64,000 nt of DNA from Streptomyces odonnellii (GCF_000981895.1 NZ_LATD01000073.1:1-64000), one strand, 5' to 3'; counted from the first letter of the stretch, positions 25,733-34,816 are shown. The notes: generated by a model from the sequence alone, not told the origin. Numbers and translations are program-made.

Positions 25733-26137
25733 AACCAGGGCGATCTCCAGCCGCTCCTGGATAGCCGGCCGCACAACCCCGCCTACGCCCAGGGGCCCGG
25801 CGGACGCGTCTTCCCGGCGAACCGTCTGGCCGTGCTGCTGCGCCCCTTCTTCGCGGTGGGCCACAACCCGCTACGGGCCGCCTTCCTCGAACCCGAGATG
25901 CGCAGCCTCTACCTGCAGTGGGACGGCATGACCGCCAAGGCCGTCTCCGGCCTGCGCACCATGCTCTACACCGCCGACGCCGAACCTGAACCGCTCGAAA
26001 CCATCGGTGAACTCACCGTCGCCAGCCAGCGGTTCGCCACTCTGCGGACCCGCCGCGAAGTCCGCCGCCGCGACACCGGCCTCACGCGGCTAAACCACCC
26101 GATCGTCGCTGAACTCGACCTGCGCTACGGCTACGAG
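25733..26137 (+). pseudogene. MmyB-type ligand-binding domain of an XRE regulator, N-terminus lost
   Basis: Reads LQPLLDSRPHNPAYAQGPGG, VLLRPFFAVGHNPLRAAFLE, SLYLQWDGMTAKAVSGLRTM and VRRRDTGLTRLNHPIVAELD, the order of the MmyB-like sensory domain that follows an XRE HTH in many Streptomyces regulators. The HTH itself is missing and no start codon with a ribosome-binding site precedes the match. The frame runs on open into the downstream MarR gene by chance. Treat as a truncated remnant. Confidence 0.65.
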
Positions 26138-26176
26138 AGTGGCTACCGCCGGCAACAGAATCCGGCACGCGGTGAA

Positions 26177-26602
26177 TCAGCGCCCGTCATCGATGAAGGC
26201 GGTAACGCGGATCTCGATCCGCATGGTGGGCAGCCCGAGGACGGTCACGCCCGTCTGCGTCCATACGGGGGCGCGGCCGTCCAGGCGCGCGCGGAACTGT
26301 TCGGCCATCACGTCGTTGTGGTCCTGCCCGATGGCGTCCTGGCCCTGAGGCACCTTGTGGTACGAGTTGACGTGGATGACGTCCTTCCAGGTGGCTCCGC
26401 AGGTCGCGAGCGTCCGCTCGACGTTGTCGAAGGCCCGGACGATCTCCTCCTCAATGCTGTCGGGGATGTTGAGGTCGTCGTCCCAGCCGCCCTGCCCGGA
26501 CGTCTCGACACGCTGGTCGACACGGACGGCCTGGCTGTAGCCGAGCGCCTTGCGCAGGGTCTCGCCGTACCCCGGAGTGGCACGGAAGGTAGCGTTACTC
26601 AT
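26177..26602 (-). CDS. RidA-family protein
   Basis: 141 residues of the RidA/YjgF/UK114 fold, which hydrolyses reactive enamine/imine intermediates or related compounds. Family features include ALGYSQAVRVDQRVETSGQG near the start, EEIVRAFDNVERTLATCGAT in the helix and the C-terminal PTMRIEIRVTAFID with the Arg that contacts the substrate carboxylate. It is divergent from a MarR regulator with a 114-base gap, a common pairing that suggests the regulator controls it. Confidence 0.88.
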   Translation of the reverse strand: MSNATFRATPGYGETLRKALGYSQAVRVDQRVETSGQGGWDDDLNIPDSIEEEIVRAFDNVERTLATCGATWKDVIHVNSYHKVPQGQDAIGQDHNDVMAEQFRARLDGRAPVWTQTGVTVLGLPTMRIEIRVTAFIDDGR

Positions 26603-26716
26603 AGTGGCACGCTCCTTGCGAATAGTGATTTCATGCTTGATTTCAACCTTGGAGCCAGGCTACATGAGTTCAACGGTGAAGTACTGTGGTGTGCGTCATA
26701 TGAACGCGAGGTGGGA

Positions 26717-27223
26717 ATGACGGTCGGTAGAGGCGCGGACAGCGGGGACGCTCACGACGAGGGCGAGGACCTCCGGTGGCTCGACCCGGATGAGAAGGAG
26801 GCGTGGACCGGCGTGGTCTCGCTGGCCATGCTGCTGCCGGGCAAGCTGGAGTCACCACTGCGCCGGGAGCACGGCATCACGCTGTTCGAGTACCTCGTGC
26901 TCAGCCACATGTCCGAGGCTCCGCAGCAGCGGCTGCGGATGGGCGACCTCGCGTATCTCGCCGGTGGCTCTCCTTCCCGGCTGTCCAACGTGATGAAACG
27001 CTTCGAGCAGCGGGCCTGGGTGGAGCGTTCCCCCGACCCCGACAACGGCCGCTACATTCTCGCAGCGCTCACCGAGGAGGGGTTTTCCGTCGTGCGGCGT
27101 GCGGCGCCCACCCATCTCCGTGCCGTACGCAGCATGGTTCTCGACCAGCTCAGCGTGGCCGACCAGAAGGCGCTGACCCGTATAGCCGAGAAACTCCGGA
27201 TCCGCCCCGTGGACTTCCGCTAG
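26717..27223 (+). CDS. MarR-family transcriptional regulator
   Basis: 168 residues with a winged helix typical of MarR dimers: EHGITLFEYLVLSHMSEAPQ, LRMGDLAYLAGGSPSRLSNV as the recognition region (about 75-95), then RFEQRAWVERSPDPDNGRYI as the wing. The ATG at 26717 follows GAGGTGGG. The gap to the divergent RidA gene holds small inverted repeats, TTGA-TT-TCAA at 26637-26646 and TTCA-ACGG-TGAA about 30 bases on, which are plausible operator halves. Ligand unknown. Confidence 0.88.
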   Translation: MTVGRGADSGDAHDEGEDLRWLDPDEKEAWTGVVSLAMLLPGKLESPLRREHGITLFEYLVLSHMSEAPQQRLRMGDLAYLAGGSPSRLSNVMKRFEQRAWVERSPDPDNGRYILAALTEEGFSVVRRAAPTHLRAVRSMVLDQLSVADQKALTRIAEKLRIRPVDFR

Positions 27224-27449
27224 AGCGTGCCTTCGCAGTGGCATCGTTCGGCCGGAGGCCGGGCCGGGCGGGGCGGCGTCTGGCGCGTGCGGTCGCAAGG
27301 CGAATGGTGCGTGCGGTCGCAAGGCGGAGGCTCGCCGGCGTGGATGGCCCGGCCGTACTCGGGCGACACCGACACCCGACACCGCGGCGAGGTGCCGTGC
27401 CGGACGTCGCGGCCCCGCGAAGACCCGCCGGACAAGGCCTGGACGTGGC

Positions 27450-28823
27450 CTAGACGAAGACCTTGCCCGGGTTGAAGATGCCTGCCGTGTCCAACGCGCC
27501 CTTGACGGCACGGTGCATTGCGATCACCTCGGGGCTGAACTCCGCTGCCAGCCCGCGCATCTTGAGCAGCCCCACCCCGTGTTCGCCGGTCACCGTGCCG
27601 CCCAGGGCTATGGCCTCGGCCACGACACGTTCGAGCGCCTCGTTCCCTCGCGCGCCGGCCCGCTCGTCGCCACGCGGGACGAGCACCATCGGGTGTAGAT
27701 TGCCGTCCCCGGCGTGCGCCAGACTCGCGATACGGATGTCGTGCTCGGCGGCGATGCGCTCGACGCGTCCCAGCATCTCGGGCACCAGTGTGCGCGGCAC
27801 ACAGACGTCCTCGGTGAGGACGGACCCCAGGCGTTCCAGCGCCGGATACACCAGTCGGCGCGCGGTGAACAGGGCGTCCGCCTCGGCCTCGTCGCTGGAG
27901 CGGGCGCTCCAGGTGGCACCGGTTTCCTGGAAGGCAGCCAGCACCGTCTCCGCCTCCTCGACGCCCGCCGCGCCCGGGGCGTCGCACCGGGCGAGCAGCA
28001 GGACGTCACCCGCGTCGGTGAGGCCCATCCGTTTCCAGTCGTCGACCGCGCGGAGACAGAACCGGTCCACCAGTTCCAGCGCGCTGGGTACGACACCGGA
28101 GGCCATGACCGCCGCGACCGCCCGGCCCGCGCCGGGCAGACCGTCGAAGTAGCCGACGACCGTGTGTTCCCTGGGCCGGGCGCCGCGCAGCCGCAGAGTG
28201 ACCTCGGTGACCAGGCCCAGGGTGCCCTCCGAGCCCACCATCAGCCCGGTCAGGTCGTATCCGGCGACGCCCTTGGCGGTGCGGCGGCCGAGCCGTACCA
28301 CCTCGCCGGTTCCGACGACCGCCTCCACGCCGAGGACGTAGTCCCGCGTGACCCCGTACTTCACGCAGCACACGCCGCCCGCGTTGGTGGCGACGTTCCC
28401 GCCGATGGTGGACCACGGGGCGCTCGCCGGGTCCGGCGGATACCACAGATCCCGCTTCGCACACGCCTGCCGCAGATCCTCGTTGACGACGCCGGGCTGC
28501 ACCACGGCCAGCCGCTCATCGGGATCGATGCGCACGATCTCGTCCATCGCTTCGAAGGACACCACGACACAGCCCTCGACGGCGTTGGCGCCGCCGGACA
28601 GCCCGGTGCCCGCTCCGCGCGCGACGACGGGGACGCGGTGGGCGGCACAGTGGGCGACGACCGCCGCCACCTCGGCGGTGGTGCGCGGCCGTACGACCGC
28701 CGCGGGCAGGGCGAACGGCGCCCGCTCCGCCTCGTCGTGCGCGTACGAGGCCAGCAGGCCGGGGTCGGAAATCACCCGGCCGCTCGGCAGGACACCTGCG
28801 AGTTCCGCGAGAGACAGACTCAT
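27450..28823 (-). CDS. FAD-linked 2-hydroxyacid oxidase/dehydrogenase (GlcD-like)
   Basis: 457 residues from the ATG at 28823. FAD_binding_4 domain (about 35-215): AAVVRPRTTAEVAAVVAHCA, PVVARGAGTGLSGGANAVEG, TIGGNVATNAGG and LMVGSEGTLGLVTE. The C-terminal FAD-oxidase domain ends with SLAHAGDGNLHPM and TGEHGVGLLKM. This is the glycolate oxidase GlcD / D-lactate dehydrogenase family, which turns 2-hydroxy acids into 2-oxo acids. It is divergent from the ketosynthase III gene across 174 bases holding a 28-bp perfect palindrome, so it may belong to the biosynthetic cluster, making a 2-oxo acid for the aminotransferase. That link is inference; it may be catabolic. Confidence 0.88.
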   Translation of the reverse strand: MSLSLAELAGVLPSGRVISDPGLLASYAHDEAERAPFALPAAVVRPRTTAEVAAVVAHCAAHRVPVVARGAGTGLSGGANAVEGCVVVSFEAMDEIVRIDPDERLAVVQPGVVNEDLRQACAKRDLWYPPDPASAPWSTIGGNVATNAGGVCCVKYGVTRDYVLGVEAVVGTGEVVRLGRRTAKGVAGYDLTGLMVGSEGTLGLVTEVTLRLRGARPREHTVVGYFDGLPGAGRAVAAVMASGVVPSALELVDRFCLRAVDDWKRMGLTDAGDVLLLARCDAPGAAGVEEAETVLAAFQETGATWSARSSDEAEADALFTARRLVYPALERLGSVLTEDVCVPRTLVPEMLGRVERIAAEHDIRIASLAHAGDGNLHPMVLVPRGDERAGARGNEALERVVAEAIALGGTVTGEHGVGLLKMRGLAAEFSPEVIAMHRAVKGALDTAGIFNPGKVFV

Positions 28824-28862
28824 TCCTGCACTGTATTCACGGCCTGCCGAGCCGCTCAAGAC

Positions 28863-28890
28863 TGGCCTTTGGTACACGTACCAAAGGCCA
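28863..28890. promoter_or_regulatory. 28-bp perfect palindrome between glcD-like and ketosynthase genes
   Basis: TGGCCTTTGGTAC and GTACCAAAGGCCA, separated by AC, form two perfect 13-base arms. It lies 40 bases upstream of the GlcD-like start and 108 bases upstream of the ketosynthase start, the place for an operator serving both. The inner TGGTAC/GTACCA recalls sites of GntR-type regulators of hydroxyacid genes, but no GntR gene is in the window. Confidence 0.7.
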
Positions 28891-28997
28891 ATTGAGATGC
28901 CCGGAACAAGGGTGCGAGAGTAGCGGCTGCGCAGTGAAGGAACGTCGTTCTGTCTTGCTCGCAGAAGTCATGAGGAAATGATCAAAGGGGATTACTG

Positions 28998-30017
28998 ATG
29001 GCCGCAGTAATCGCGGGTATCGGGGGGTGGATCCCTCCGAATGCGGTGTCGAACGACGACCTGTGCACGGTTCTGGATTCGACCGACGAGTGGATCAGGA
29101 CGCGCACGGGAATCAGTGAACGGCGCATGGTCACCGGAGGTCTGTCGACCCGGGATCTGGCCGTGGAGGCGGGCGCGCGGGCGCTGAAGTCAGCGGGCGG
29201 GTCGGCGGTGGACGCCGTTGTGGTGGCCACCACCTCCCCCGACCGGCTCTGTCCCGCCGTGGCACCCGAGGTGGCCGCCCTGCTCGGTCTGGGCACGGTG
29301 CCCGCCTTCGATCTGACCTCGGCGTGCAGCGGCTTCGTCTACGGTCTCGCGACGGCCGCCGGGCTGATCGCCTCCGATGTGGCGGGCAGCGTGCTGTTCA
29401 TCGGCGCCGAGGCCTTCACCACCATGGTCAATCCGGTGGACCGCACCACCGCACCGATCTTCGGCGACGGGTCGGGCGCCGTGGTGCTGCGCAGGGGCGC
29501 GGCGGACGAACCCGGCGCGGTGGGACCGTTCGATCTCGGCAGCGACGGCGCCCTGGCCGATCTGCTGGCCATTCCGGCCGGCGGATCCCGGCAACGCTCC
29601 GCCTCGGCCGGTCCGGGCCACGGTGCTGTGCCGGAGGAGGACTGGTTCCTCCGGATGGAGGGCAGGCCGCTCTACACCCAGGCCGTCGAGCGGATGTCCG
29701 TCTCGGCCCGTGCCGCGCTCGACCGCGTCGGCTGGTCCGTCGGAGACGTCGACAGCTTCATCAGCCACCAGGCCAATGTCCGTATCGTGCAGGCGGTCGC
29801 GGAGGAGCTGGAGCTTCCCGAGGGACGCGCGCCGGTCAACATCGACCGGGTCGGCAATACCTTGGCCGCGTCGATTCCGCTGTTGATGAACCACGCCGCC
29901 GTACGCGGTGACCTCAAGCCGGGCGACCGTGTCCTGCTGTCGGCCTTCGGCGCGGGTCTGTCCTGGGGCTCGACCACACTCACCTGGCCGGAAATCGCGG
30001 TCGAGGAAGTGCAGTGA
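28998..30017 (+). CDS. Ketosynthase III (FabH-like)
   Basis: 339 residues. The catalytic triad is Cys110 (DLTSACSGFVYG), His257 (ISHQAN) and Asn287 (DRVGNTLAAS), as in FabH. It would join an acyl-CoA starter to malonyl-ACP. Branched or short starters are plausible because the cluster has a branched-chain aminotransferase and an acyl-CoA carboxyltransferase, but the starter cannot be read from sequence. It is the first gene of a run of nine on the plus strand. The KSIII-ACP-KSII order is like redP-redQ-redR of prodiginine clusters, which make a dedicated fatty chain. Confidence 0.93.
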   Translation: MAAVIAGIGGWIPPNAVSNDDLCTVLDSTDEWIRTRTGISERRMVTGGLSTRDLAVEAGARALKSAGGSAVDAVVVATTSPDRLCPAVAPEVAALLGLGTVPAFDLTSACSGFVYGLATAAGLIASDVAGSVLFIGAEAFTTMVNPVDRTTAPIFGDGSGAVVLRRGAADEPGAVGPFDLGSDGALADLLAIPAGGSRQRSASAGPGHGAVPEEDWFLRMEGRPLYTQAVERMSVSARAALDRVGWSVGDVDSFISHQANVRIVQAVAEELELPEGRAPVNIDRVGNTLAASIPLLMNHAAVRGDLKPGDRVLLSAFGAGLSWGSTTLTWPEIAVEEVQ

Positions 30018-30055
30018 ACGATTCACCCGCCCTTTCACTGTCAGGAGAACACGCA

Positions 30056-30295
30056 ATGAATTCTCTCTTCGAATCCGTCGCCGATGTCATCGCGAGCCGT
30101 TTCGGTGTCGACCGTGAGGCCATCGCCCCGGAATCCACGTTCGACGATCTGGGGCTCGACTCCCTTTCACAGATCGAACTCGTGACCGCGCTGCGCAAGC
30201 GGCTCGGCGCCGATATCGACGACGAGCAGATGGCGGAGTTCTCACAGGTCTCCGAGGTTGTCGCCAAGCTCGAGGAAATCGGAGTGAAGGTCTGA
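30056..30295 (+). CDS. Acyl carrier protein
   Basis: 79 residues from the ATG at 30056, chosen because AGGAGA lies 8 bases upstream; an earlier GTG at 30014 overlaps the ketosynthase stop and is less likely. The phosphopantetheine Ser36 is in DDLGLDSLSQIEL. The acidic helices and length are typical of type II fatty acid/polyketide ACPs. It overlaps the next gene by one base (TGATG), so ACP and ketosynthase II are translationally coupled. It carries the growing chain for the cluster's ketosynthases and FabG. Confidence 0.95.
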   Translation: MNSLFESVADVIASRFGVDREAIAPESTFDDLGLDSLSQIELVTALRKRLGADIDDEQMAEFSQVSEVVAKLEEIGVKV

Positions 30296-31515
30296 TGGGT
30301 GGATTCGCGGCGGCAATCACCGGCATCGGACTGGTGACTCCCGCAGGCATCGGCGTACCGGCCAACTGGGCCCGCTTCGTCGAGGGCACCTCCACCGCGG
30401 CGCACCACCCGGATCTCGACGCCCTGCCGGTGAACATGGCCTGCCGGGTGCCGGACTTCTCCGCCACGCGCCTCGGGCTGCGCGGTGCCTGGCAGTGGGA
30501 CCGCTACACCCAGTTCGCCGTGGTCGCCACCCTGGAGGCACTGAGCGGCGCCGGACTCACGGCCGGCAACTGGCCGGACAGCTCCCGGGTCGCCGTGGTC
30601 ATGGGCTCGGGCGCGGGCGGTACCGCGACTCTGGAGGCCCAGCACGCCGCACTGCTCACGGACGGTCCCTCGGACGTCTCCCCGATGACCCTGCCGATGG
30701 GGCTGCTCAACATGGCCGCGGGGCAGGTGGCCATCGAGGTCGGGGCCAACGGCCCGTGTCTGGCGCCCTGCACGGCCTGCGCCTCTGGCGCCTCGGCGAT
30801 CGGGATCGGCCGGGACATGATCCGTTCGGGCGCGGCGGACATCGTGATCGCCGGCGGAGCCGAGGCTCCCATCACCCCGCTGTACGTGTCCGCCTTCGCC
30901 AGGATGCGGGCCCTGTCGAGGCGGACGGACGACCCCGGCACGGCCTCCCGGCCCTTCGACTCCACCCGGGACGGGTTCGTACTCGGCGAGGGGGCGGGGG
31001 TCTTCGTGCTTGAGTCCGAGGAGCACGCCAGGGCCCGCGGGGCCCGGCCGGTCGCCCGTGTCATCGGTTACGGCGCCTCCGCCGACGCCCACCATGTCAC
31101 CTCTCCCCACCCCGAGGGCCGCGGCGCCAAACTGGCCGTACGCGCGGCACTGGCCGACGCGGGGCTGAGTGGCGGCGATGTGCGGTACGTCAACGCGCAC
31201 GGCACCTCGACCCCGCTCAACGACTCCGTCGAGTCGGGAGTCATCCGTGAACTGATCGGCAGCGGAACACCGGTGAGTTCGACCAAGGGCGTGACCGGAC
31301 ATCCGCTCGGGGCCGCGGGCGCCATCGAGGCGGCCGCCGCCGCGCTCACCGTCCACCACGGGGTGATTCCCCCCACGGCGAATCTCACCGCCCCCGACCC
31401 GGCGATGGACATCGATCTCGTCCACAAGGCCGCGCGGCACGGCCCCGTGGAGGTGGCCCTCAGCAACTCCTTCGGATTCGGGGGCCAGAACACGGCCCTG
31501 CTGATAGCCGCCTGA
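30295..31515 (+). CDS. Ketosynthase II (FabF-like)
   Basis: 406 residues with Cys162 (CTACASGAS), His302 (NAHGTSTPLND) and His336 (KGVTGHPLGAAG), the full set for decarboxylative condensation, so this is an elongating enzyme and not a chain-length factor. No partner beta-subunit is present, which argues for FabF-like homodimer action as in RedR rather than an aromatic polyketide synthase. Coupled to the ACP. With FabG and without a dedicated dehydratase or enoyl reductase in the cluster, it could leave beta-hydroxy or unsaturated intermediates. Confidence 0.94.
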   Translation: MGGFAAAITGIGLVTPAGIGVPANWARFVEGTSTAAHHPDLDALPVNMACRVPDFSATRLGLRGAWQWDRYTQFAVVATLEALSGAGLTAGNWPDSSRVAVVMGSGAGGTATLEAQHAALLTDGPSDVSPMTLPMGLLNMAAGQVAIEVGANGPCLAPCTACASGASAIGIGRDMIRSGAADIVIAGGAEAPITPLYVSAFARMRALSRRTDDPGTASRPFDSTRDGFVLGEGAGVFVLESEEHARARGARPVARVIGYGASADAHHVTSPHPEGRGAKLAVRAALADAGLSGGDVRYVNAHGTSTPLNDSVESGVIRELIGSGTPVSSTKGVTGHPLGAAGAIEAAAAALTVHHGVIPPTANLTAPDPAMDIDLVHKAARHGPVEVALSNSFGFGGQNTALLIAA

Positions 31516-31553
31516 CACTCCGTACGCCCCGAACCCATGGAGGGCTAGCCCCG

Positions 31554-33413
31554 ATGACCAGCAACGACGTCCACCGCGCCGATCTGGCCGACTTGGTCTT
31601 CGACGGTACGTACGAGCAGGTGCACGAGGACATCCGGGCGGCGCTGCTCGACCCGGTCTTCGACGCCCGCGAGGGACTGACCCTGGCCGAGTCGGGCCGG
31701 CTCGCCTATGAGCGGTCCCGGTACCTGCACAGCCGGCTGGAGCGGCCGGTGGAGATCGTACGCAACCCGCGTCGGCTGTTCGCCCTGGCGGAATGGCCCT
31801 CGCTGCTCGACGTGTCGACGTTCTCCCTTCTGATGGTCCATTACAACCTTTGTTTCGGCACGGTCGTCGATCACGGCGCCGACCGGCCGGATCTGAAGGA
31901 CTACTTCGACGAGCTGGACAACCTGGAGTCGTTCGGGCCTTACATGGCGACCGAGCTGGGGTACGGCAACAATGTCGCGGCGATGCGCACCGAGGCGGTC
32001 TACGACCGCGCGAGCGAGACCTTCGTACTGAACACGCCGGACCCGCTCGCCCAGAAGTTCATGTCGTACAGCGGCTTCCAGGACATCCCGAAGATCGCCG
32101 TGGTGATGGCACGGCTGAAGGCGGACGGCAAGGACCACGGGGTGTTTCCCTTCATCGTGCGGATCAGTGACCGCGACGGTCTGTGCGCCGGGGTGCACGC
32201 CGCCGCCTGCCCGGAGAAGCCGGTGCAGGGGCTGGACAACGGCGTCACCTGGTTCGATCACGTCCGTGTCCCGCGCCGCAACCTGCTGCTGGGGGACATG
32301 GGAGCGTTCGCCGAGGACGGCACCTTCCGGCCCTCCGGGGGCAATCAGCGCAAGCGGTTCCTGAGGGCGATGAGCCGGATACAGCCCGGCCGGCTCTGTG
32401 TCTCCAGCTCCGCGGTCGGCGCCGGACGGGCGAGCGTCTACATCGCGCTCCGCTACGCCTCCCGGCGGCTGACCAACGCCCCCGGCCGCAACGACCTGCC
32501 GGTCATCGAGTACCGCAGCCACCAGCTCGCGCTGTTCACCGCGCTGGCGAAGGTCTACGCGATGACGTTCCTGCTCAACCACGTCAAGCGGACGTTCCTG
32601 GTGTCCCCGGAGAGCATCCCGGCCGAGCTGAACAACCTGATCTCGATCACCAAGGCGCTCTCCACCTGGGAGATGACCGACGTGATAGCCACCTGCCGGG
32701 AGCGCTGCGGGGCCCAGGGCATCTTCAGTGTGAACCGGATCGCGGACTACGGCTCGCTGCTCCAGGGGCTCGTGACGGCCGAGGGCGACAACCAGGTCCT
32801 GCTCGCGACCACGGCCGGCCAGATGCTCGCCCAGCGCGACGACCGGCCGGCCCCCGAGCCGCCGGCCCGGGACGGGCGCGGACTGCGGCACTCGGCGCTG
32901 CACACCGACCTCCTGCGGTACCGGGAGGAGAGTCTGCTGCACACCGCGCGCGAGGCGATGACCGACGAGTCCGGCGAGCGCACCTATCTCGAAGCGTGGA
33001 ACGGCAGCATGAACAGCGCCCTGGCGATGGCCCGTACGCGCGGGGTCCGGGTGGCGGTGGAGAGCTTCCGGGCCGCTGCGGCGCGCGCCAGGACCTCCGA
33101 GGTGCGGGAGGCTCTGGAACTTCTCATCGCCCTCTACGGCCTCACCGAGATCCAGCGGGACTCCGGCTGGTATCTGGCCCGCGGCGCCCTGACGGCCCCG
33201 CAGGTGGAGGCGATCCCCGCGGAGATCGACGCGCTGTGCGCCGGGGTGCTCCCCCACGCGGAGACCCTGATCGACGGTTTCCAGCTCTCCCCGGAGCTGC
33301 TGCGGGCGCCGATCGCGGCCGACGACTACGTGGCCTCCTTCCAGGCGGTCGCCGACGCGGTGCCCGCCGGCCGGCGCGGGCCCGCCGAACCCCTGACACC
33401 GGCGAGGAGCTGA
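31554..33413 (+). CDS. Acyl-CoA oxidase family flavoenzyme
   Basis: 619 residues. The long form, with N-terminal helical domain, central flavin domain and a C-terminal helical domain, matches acyl-CoA oxidases rather than dehydrogenases of about 380 residues. The central part includes FMSYSGFQDIPKIAVVMARL and HVRVPRRNLL. GLVTAEGDNQVLLATTAGQM (about 405-425) carries the catalytic Glu in the EGDN motif. It would put a trans-2,3 double bond into an acyl thioester using oxygen. Aco of the avenolide pathway is a precedent for this family in Streptomyces specialised metabolism. Start has GGAGGGC upstream. Confidence 0.88.
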   Translation: MTSNDVHRADLADLVFDGTYEQVHEDIRAALLDPVFDAREGLTLAESGRLAYERSRYLHSRLERPVEIVRNPRRLFALAEWPSLLDVSTFSLLMVHYNLCFGTVVDHGADRPDLKDYFDELDNLESFGPYMATELGYGNNVAAMRTEAVYDRASETFVLNTPDPLAQKFMSYSGFQDIPKIAVVMARLKADGKDHGVFPFIVRISDRDGLCAGVHAAACPEKPVQGLDNGVTWFDHVRVPRRNLLLGDMGAFAEDGTFRPSGGNQRKRFLRAMSRIQPGRLCVSSSAVGAGRASVYIALRYASRRLTNAPGRNDLPVIEYRSHQLALFTALAKVYAMTFLLNHVKRTFLVSPESIPAELNNLISITKALSTWEMTDVIATCRERCGAQGIFSVNRIADYGSLLQGLVTAEGDNQVLLATTAGQMLAQRDDRPAPEPPARDGRGLRHSALHTDLLRYREESLLHTAREAMTDESGERTYLEAWNGSMNSALAMARTRGVRVAVESFRAAAARARTSEVREALELLIALYGLTEIQRDSGWYLARGALTAPQVEAIPAEIDALCAGVLPHAETLIDGFQLSPELLRAPIAADDYVASFQAVADAVPAGRRGPAEPLTPARS

Positions 33414-33419
33414 GCCGCC

Positions 33420-33824
33420 ATGGCACGCCATCTCTACCGCTGCCCGCTCCGCTGGGCGGACATGGATGTCTACGGGATCGTCAACAACGTGGTCTTCCTG
33501 CGCTATCTCGAAGAGGCACGGGTCGACTTCGTGTTCCGTATGGGTCCCACCGAGGGTGACGCCTTCTTCAAGGACGGTTCGGTCGTCGTCCGGCACGAGA
33601 TCAGCTACCGCAGGCAGCTTGTCCACCGCCACGAACCGGTGGACATCGAGATGTGGGTCAGCGGACTGGAGTCGGCCACGGTGACCATCGACTACGAGGT
33701 CAAGGACGGCGACAGGATCTACGCCGTGGCCTCCACGGTGATGGCTCCGTTCGACTACCGGCGGGGCCGGCCCCGGCGGCTCACCCCCGAGGAGACGGCC
33801 TTCTTCGGGAAGTACGCGGCATGA
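33420..33824 (+). CDS. Hotdog-fold acyl thioesterase (4HBT type)
   Basis: 134 residues of a single hotdog domain. RWADMDVYGIVNNVVFLRYL (about 11-30) is the signature of 4-hydroxybenzoyl-CoA-type thioesterases, with the catalytic acidic residue at Asp16 and the NN pair. It would release the free acid from a CoA or ACP thioester made by the upstream enzymes. It begins 6 bases after the oxidase stop and overlaps the next start by ATGA, so all three are likely co-translated. Confidence 0.9.
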   Translation: MARHLYRCPLRWADMDVYGIVNNVVFLRYLEEARVDFVFRMGPTEGDAFFKDGSVVVRHEISYRRQLVHRHEPVDIEMWVSGLESATVTIDYEVKDGDRIYAVASTVMAPFDYRRGRPRRLTPEETAFFGKYAA

Positions 33825-34813
33825 GGCTGCTTCGGATCGGGCCGGCCGGTGAGGAACGCCCGTGCGCCGTCGGCCCCGACGAGGTCGTACGCGACCTGTC
33901 GGCGTGGGTACCGGACTGGGCCGGGGAACAGCTCGATCCGGAAGCGCTGTCCGGGACCGCCCGCCGGCTCGCCCGGAAGGCCGCGACCCTGCCCGCCGTG
34001 GATCTGACGGCGGAGCGGGTCGGTCCTCCCGTCCGTCCGGGCGGACATCTGATGACCATCGGGCTCAACTACCGCCGGCACGCGGCCGAGGCCGGTATGG
34101 AACTGCCGGCCGAGCCGATCGTGGCCACCAAGGCGCCCTCGGCGACGGCCGGTCCGTACGACGACCTGATCCTGCCGCCGGGCGGTGACCGGACGGACTG
34201 GGAGGTCGAACTGGCGGTGGTGATCGGCCGCCGGGCCCAGTATCTGTCCGGTCCGGCCGACTCCCTCTCGTACGTGGCGGGTTACTGCACGGCCAACGAC
34301 ATCTCCGAGCGGAGCGCGCTGCTGGAGCGGGGCGGCCAGTGGGTCAAGGGAAAGTCATTCGAGTCGTTCGGCCCGCTCGGTCCCCTTCTGGTGACCCCCG
34401 ACGAAGCCGGGGACACGCGCGACATGCGGCTGACGTGCCGGGTCAACGGCCGTCTCATGCAGGACGCCGGCACCGCCGACATGGTCTTCGACGTCCCGTA
34501 TCTCGTCTGGTATCTCAGCCAGTTCTTCGTCCTGCTGCCCGGCGATGTCGTGCTCACCGGCTCTCCTGCCGGTATCGCCCTCGGCCGTCCCGGCACGCCC
34601 TATCTGCGCGAGGGTGATGTGGTCGAGGCCGAGGTGGCGGGCCTGGGCGCGCAGCGCCAGAGGTGTGTGGCCGCCCGCCGTGGCCTCACGGCGCGCCGCT
34701 CCGCCGGCACGGGACACGCCGAGCCGTCCGTACCGGGCGAGTCGTCCGTACCCGGCGGGCCGTCCGTACTCAGCAGCGCAATTGCAGTGCCGACCAAGGA
34801 CGGGGGGCAGTAG
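33821..34813 (+). CDS. Fumarylacetoacetate-hydrolase-family enzyme
   Basis: 330 residues from the ATG that overlaps the thioesterase stop. The FAH domain (about 75-280) has LMTIGLNYRRHAAEAG, the metal-binding DWEVELAVVIGRRA and CTANDISER, KSFESFGPLGP and the closing VVLTGSPAGIALGR. Members act as hydrolases, tautomerases, hydratases or decarboxylases of 2-oxo/enol acids. A 2-oxo-acid step fits the neighbouring aminotransferase. The last about 45 residues (rich in Ser, Pro and Gly, SVPGESSVPGGPS) are a low-complexity tail not usual for the family. Confidence 0.85.
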   Translation: MRLLRIGPAGEERPCAVGPDEVVRDLSAWVPDWAGEQLDPEALSGTARRLARKAATLPAVDLTAERVGPPVRPGGHLMTIGLNYRRHAAEAGMELPAEPIVATKAPSATAGPYDDLILPPGGDRTDWEVELAVVIGRRAQYLSGPADSLSYVAGYCTANDISERSALLERGGQWVKGKSFESFGPLGPLLVTPDEAGDTRDMRLTCRVNGRLMQDAGTADMVFDVPYLVWYLSQFFVLLPGDVVLTGSPAGIALGRPGTPYLREGDVVEAEVAGLGAQRQRCVAARRGLTARRSAGTGHAEPSVPGESSVPGGPSVLSSAIAVPTKDGGQ

Positions 34814-34816
34814 GAC

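Noticed and set aside
25478-27223. A 581-residue protein joining the MmyB-like domain and the MarR domain
   Set aside because: The middle is antisense to the RidA gene, and the MarR gene has its own start and ribosome-binding site at 26717.
30295-31515. Type II aromatic polyketide synthase (minimal PKS)
   Set aside because: There is no chain-length factor, cyclase or aromatase, and a KSIII and FabG are present. A dedicated fatty-acid-like system fits better.
29980-31518. A 512-residue minus-strand gene opposite the ACP and ketosynthase II
   Set aside because: Shadow frame with no recognisable motif; the plus-strand genes have all catalytic residues.
31545-33632. A 695-residue minus-strand gene opposite the acyl-CoA oxidase
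   Set aside because: A typical high-GC shadow frame: no domain, repetitive Gly/Val/Arg composition, and the opposite strand is a clear family member.
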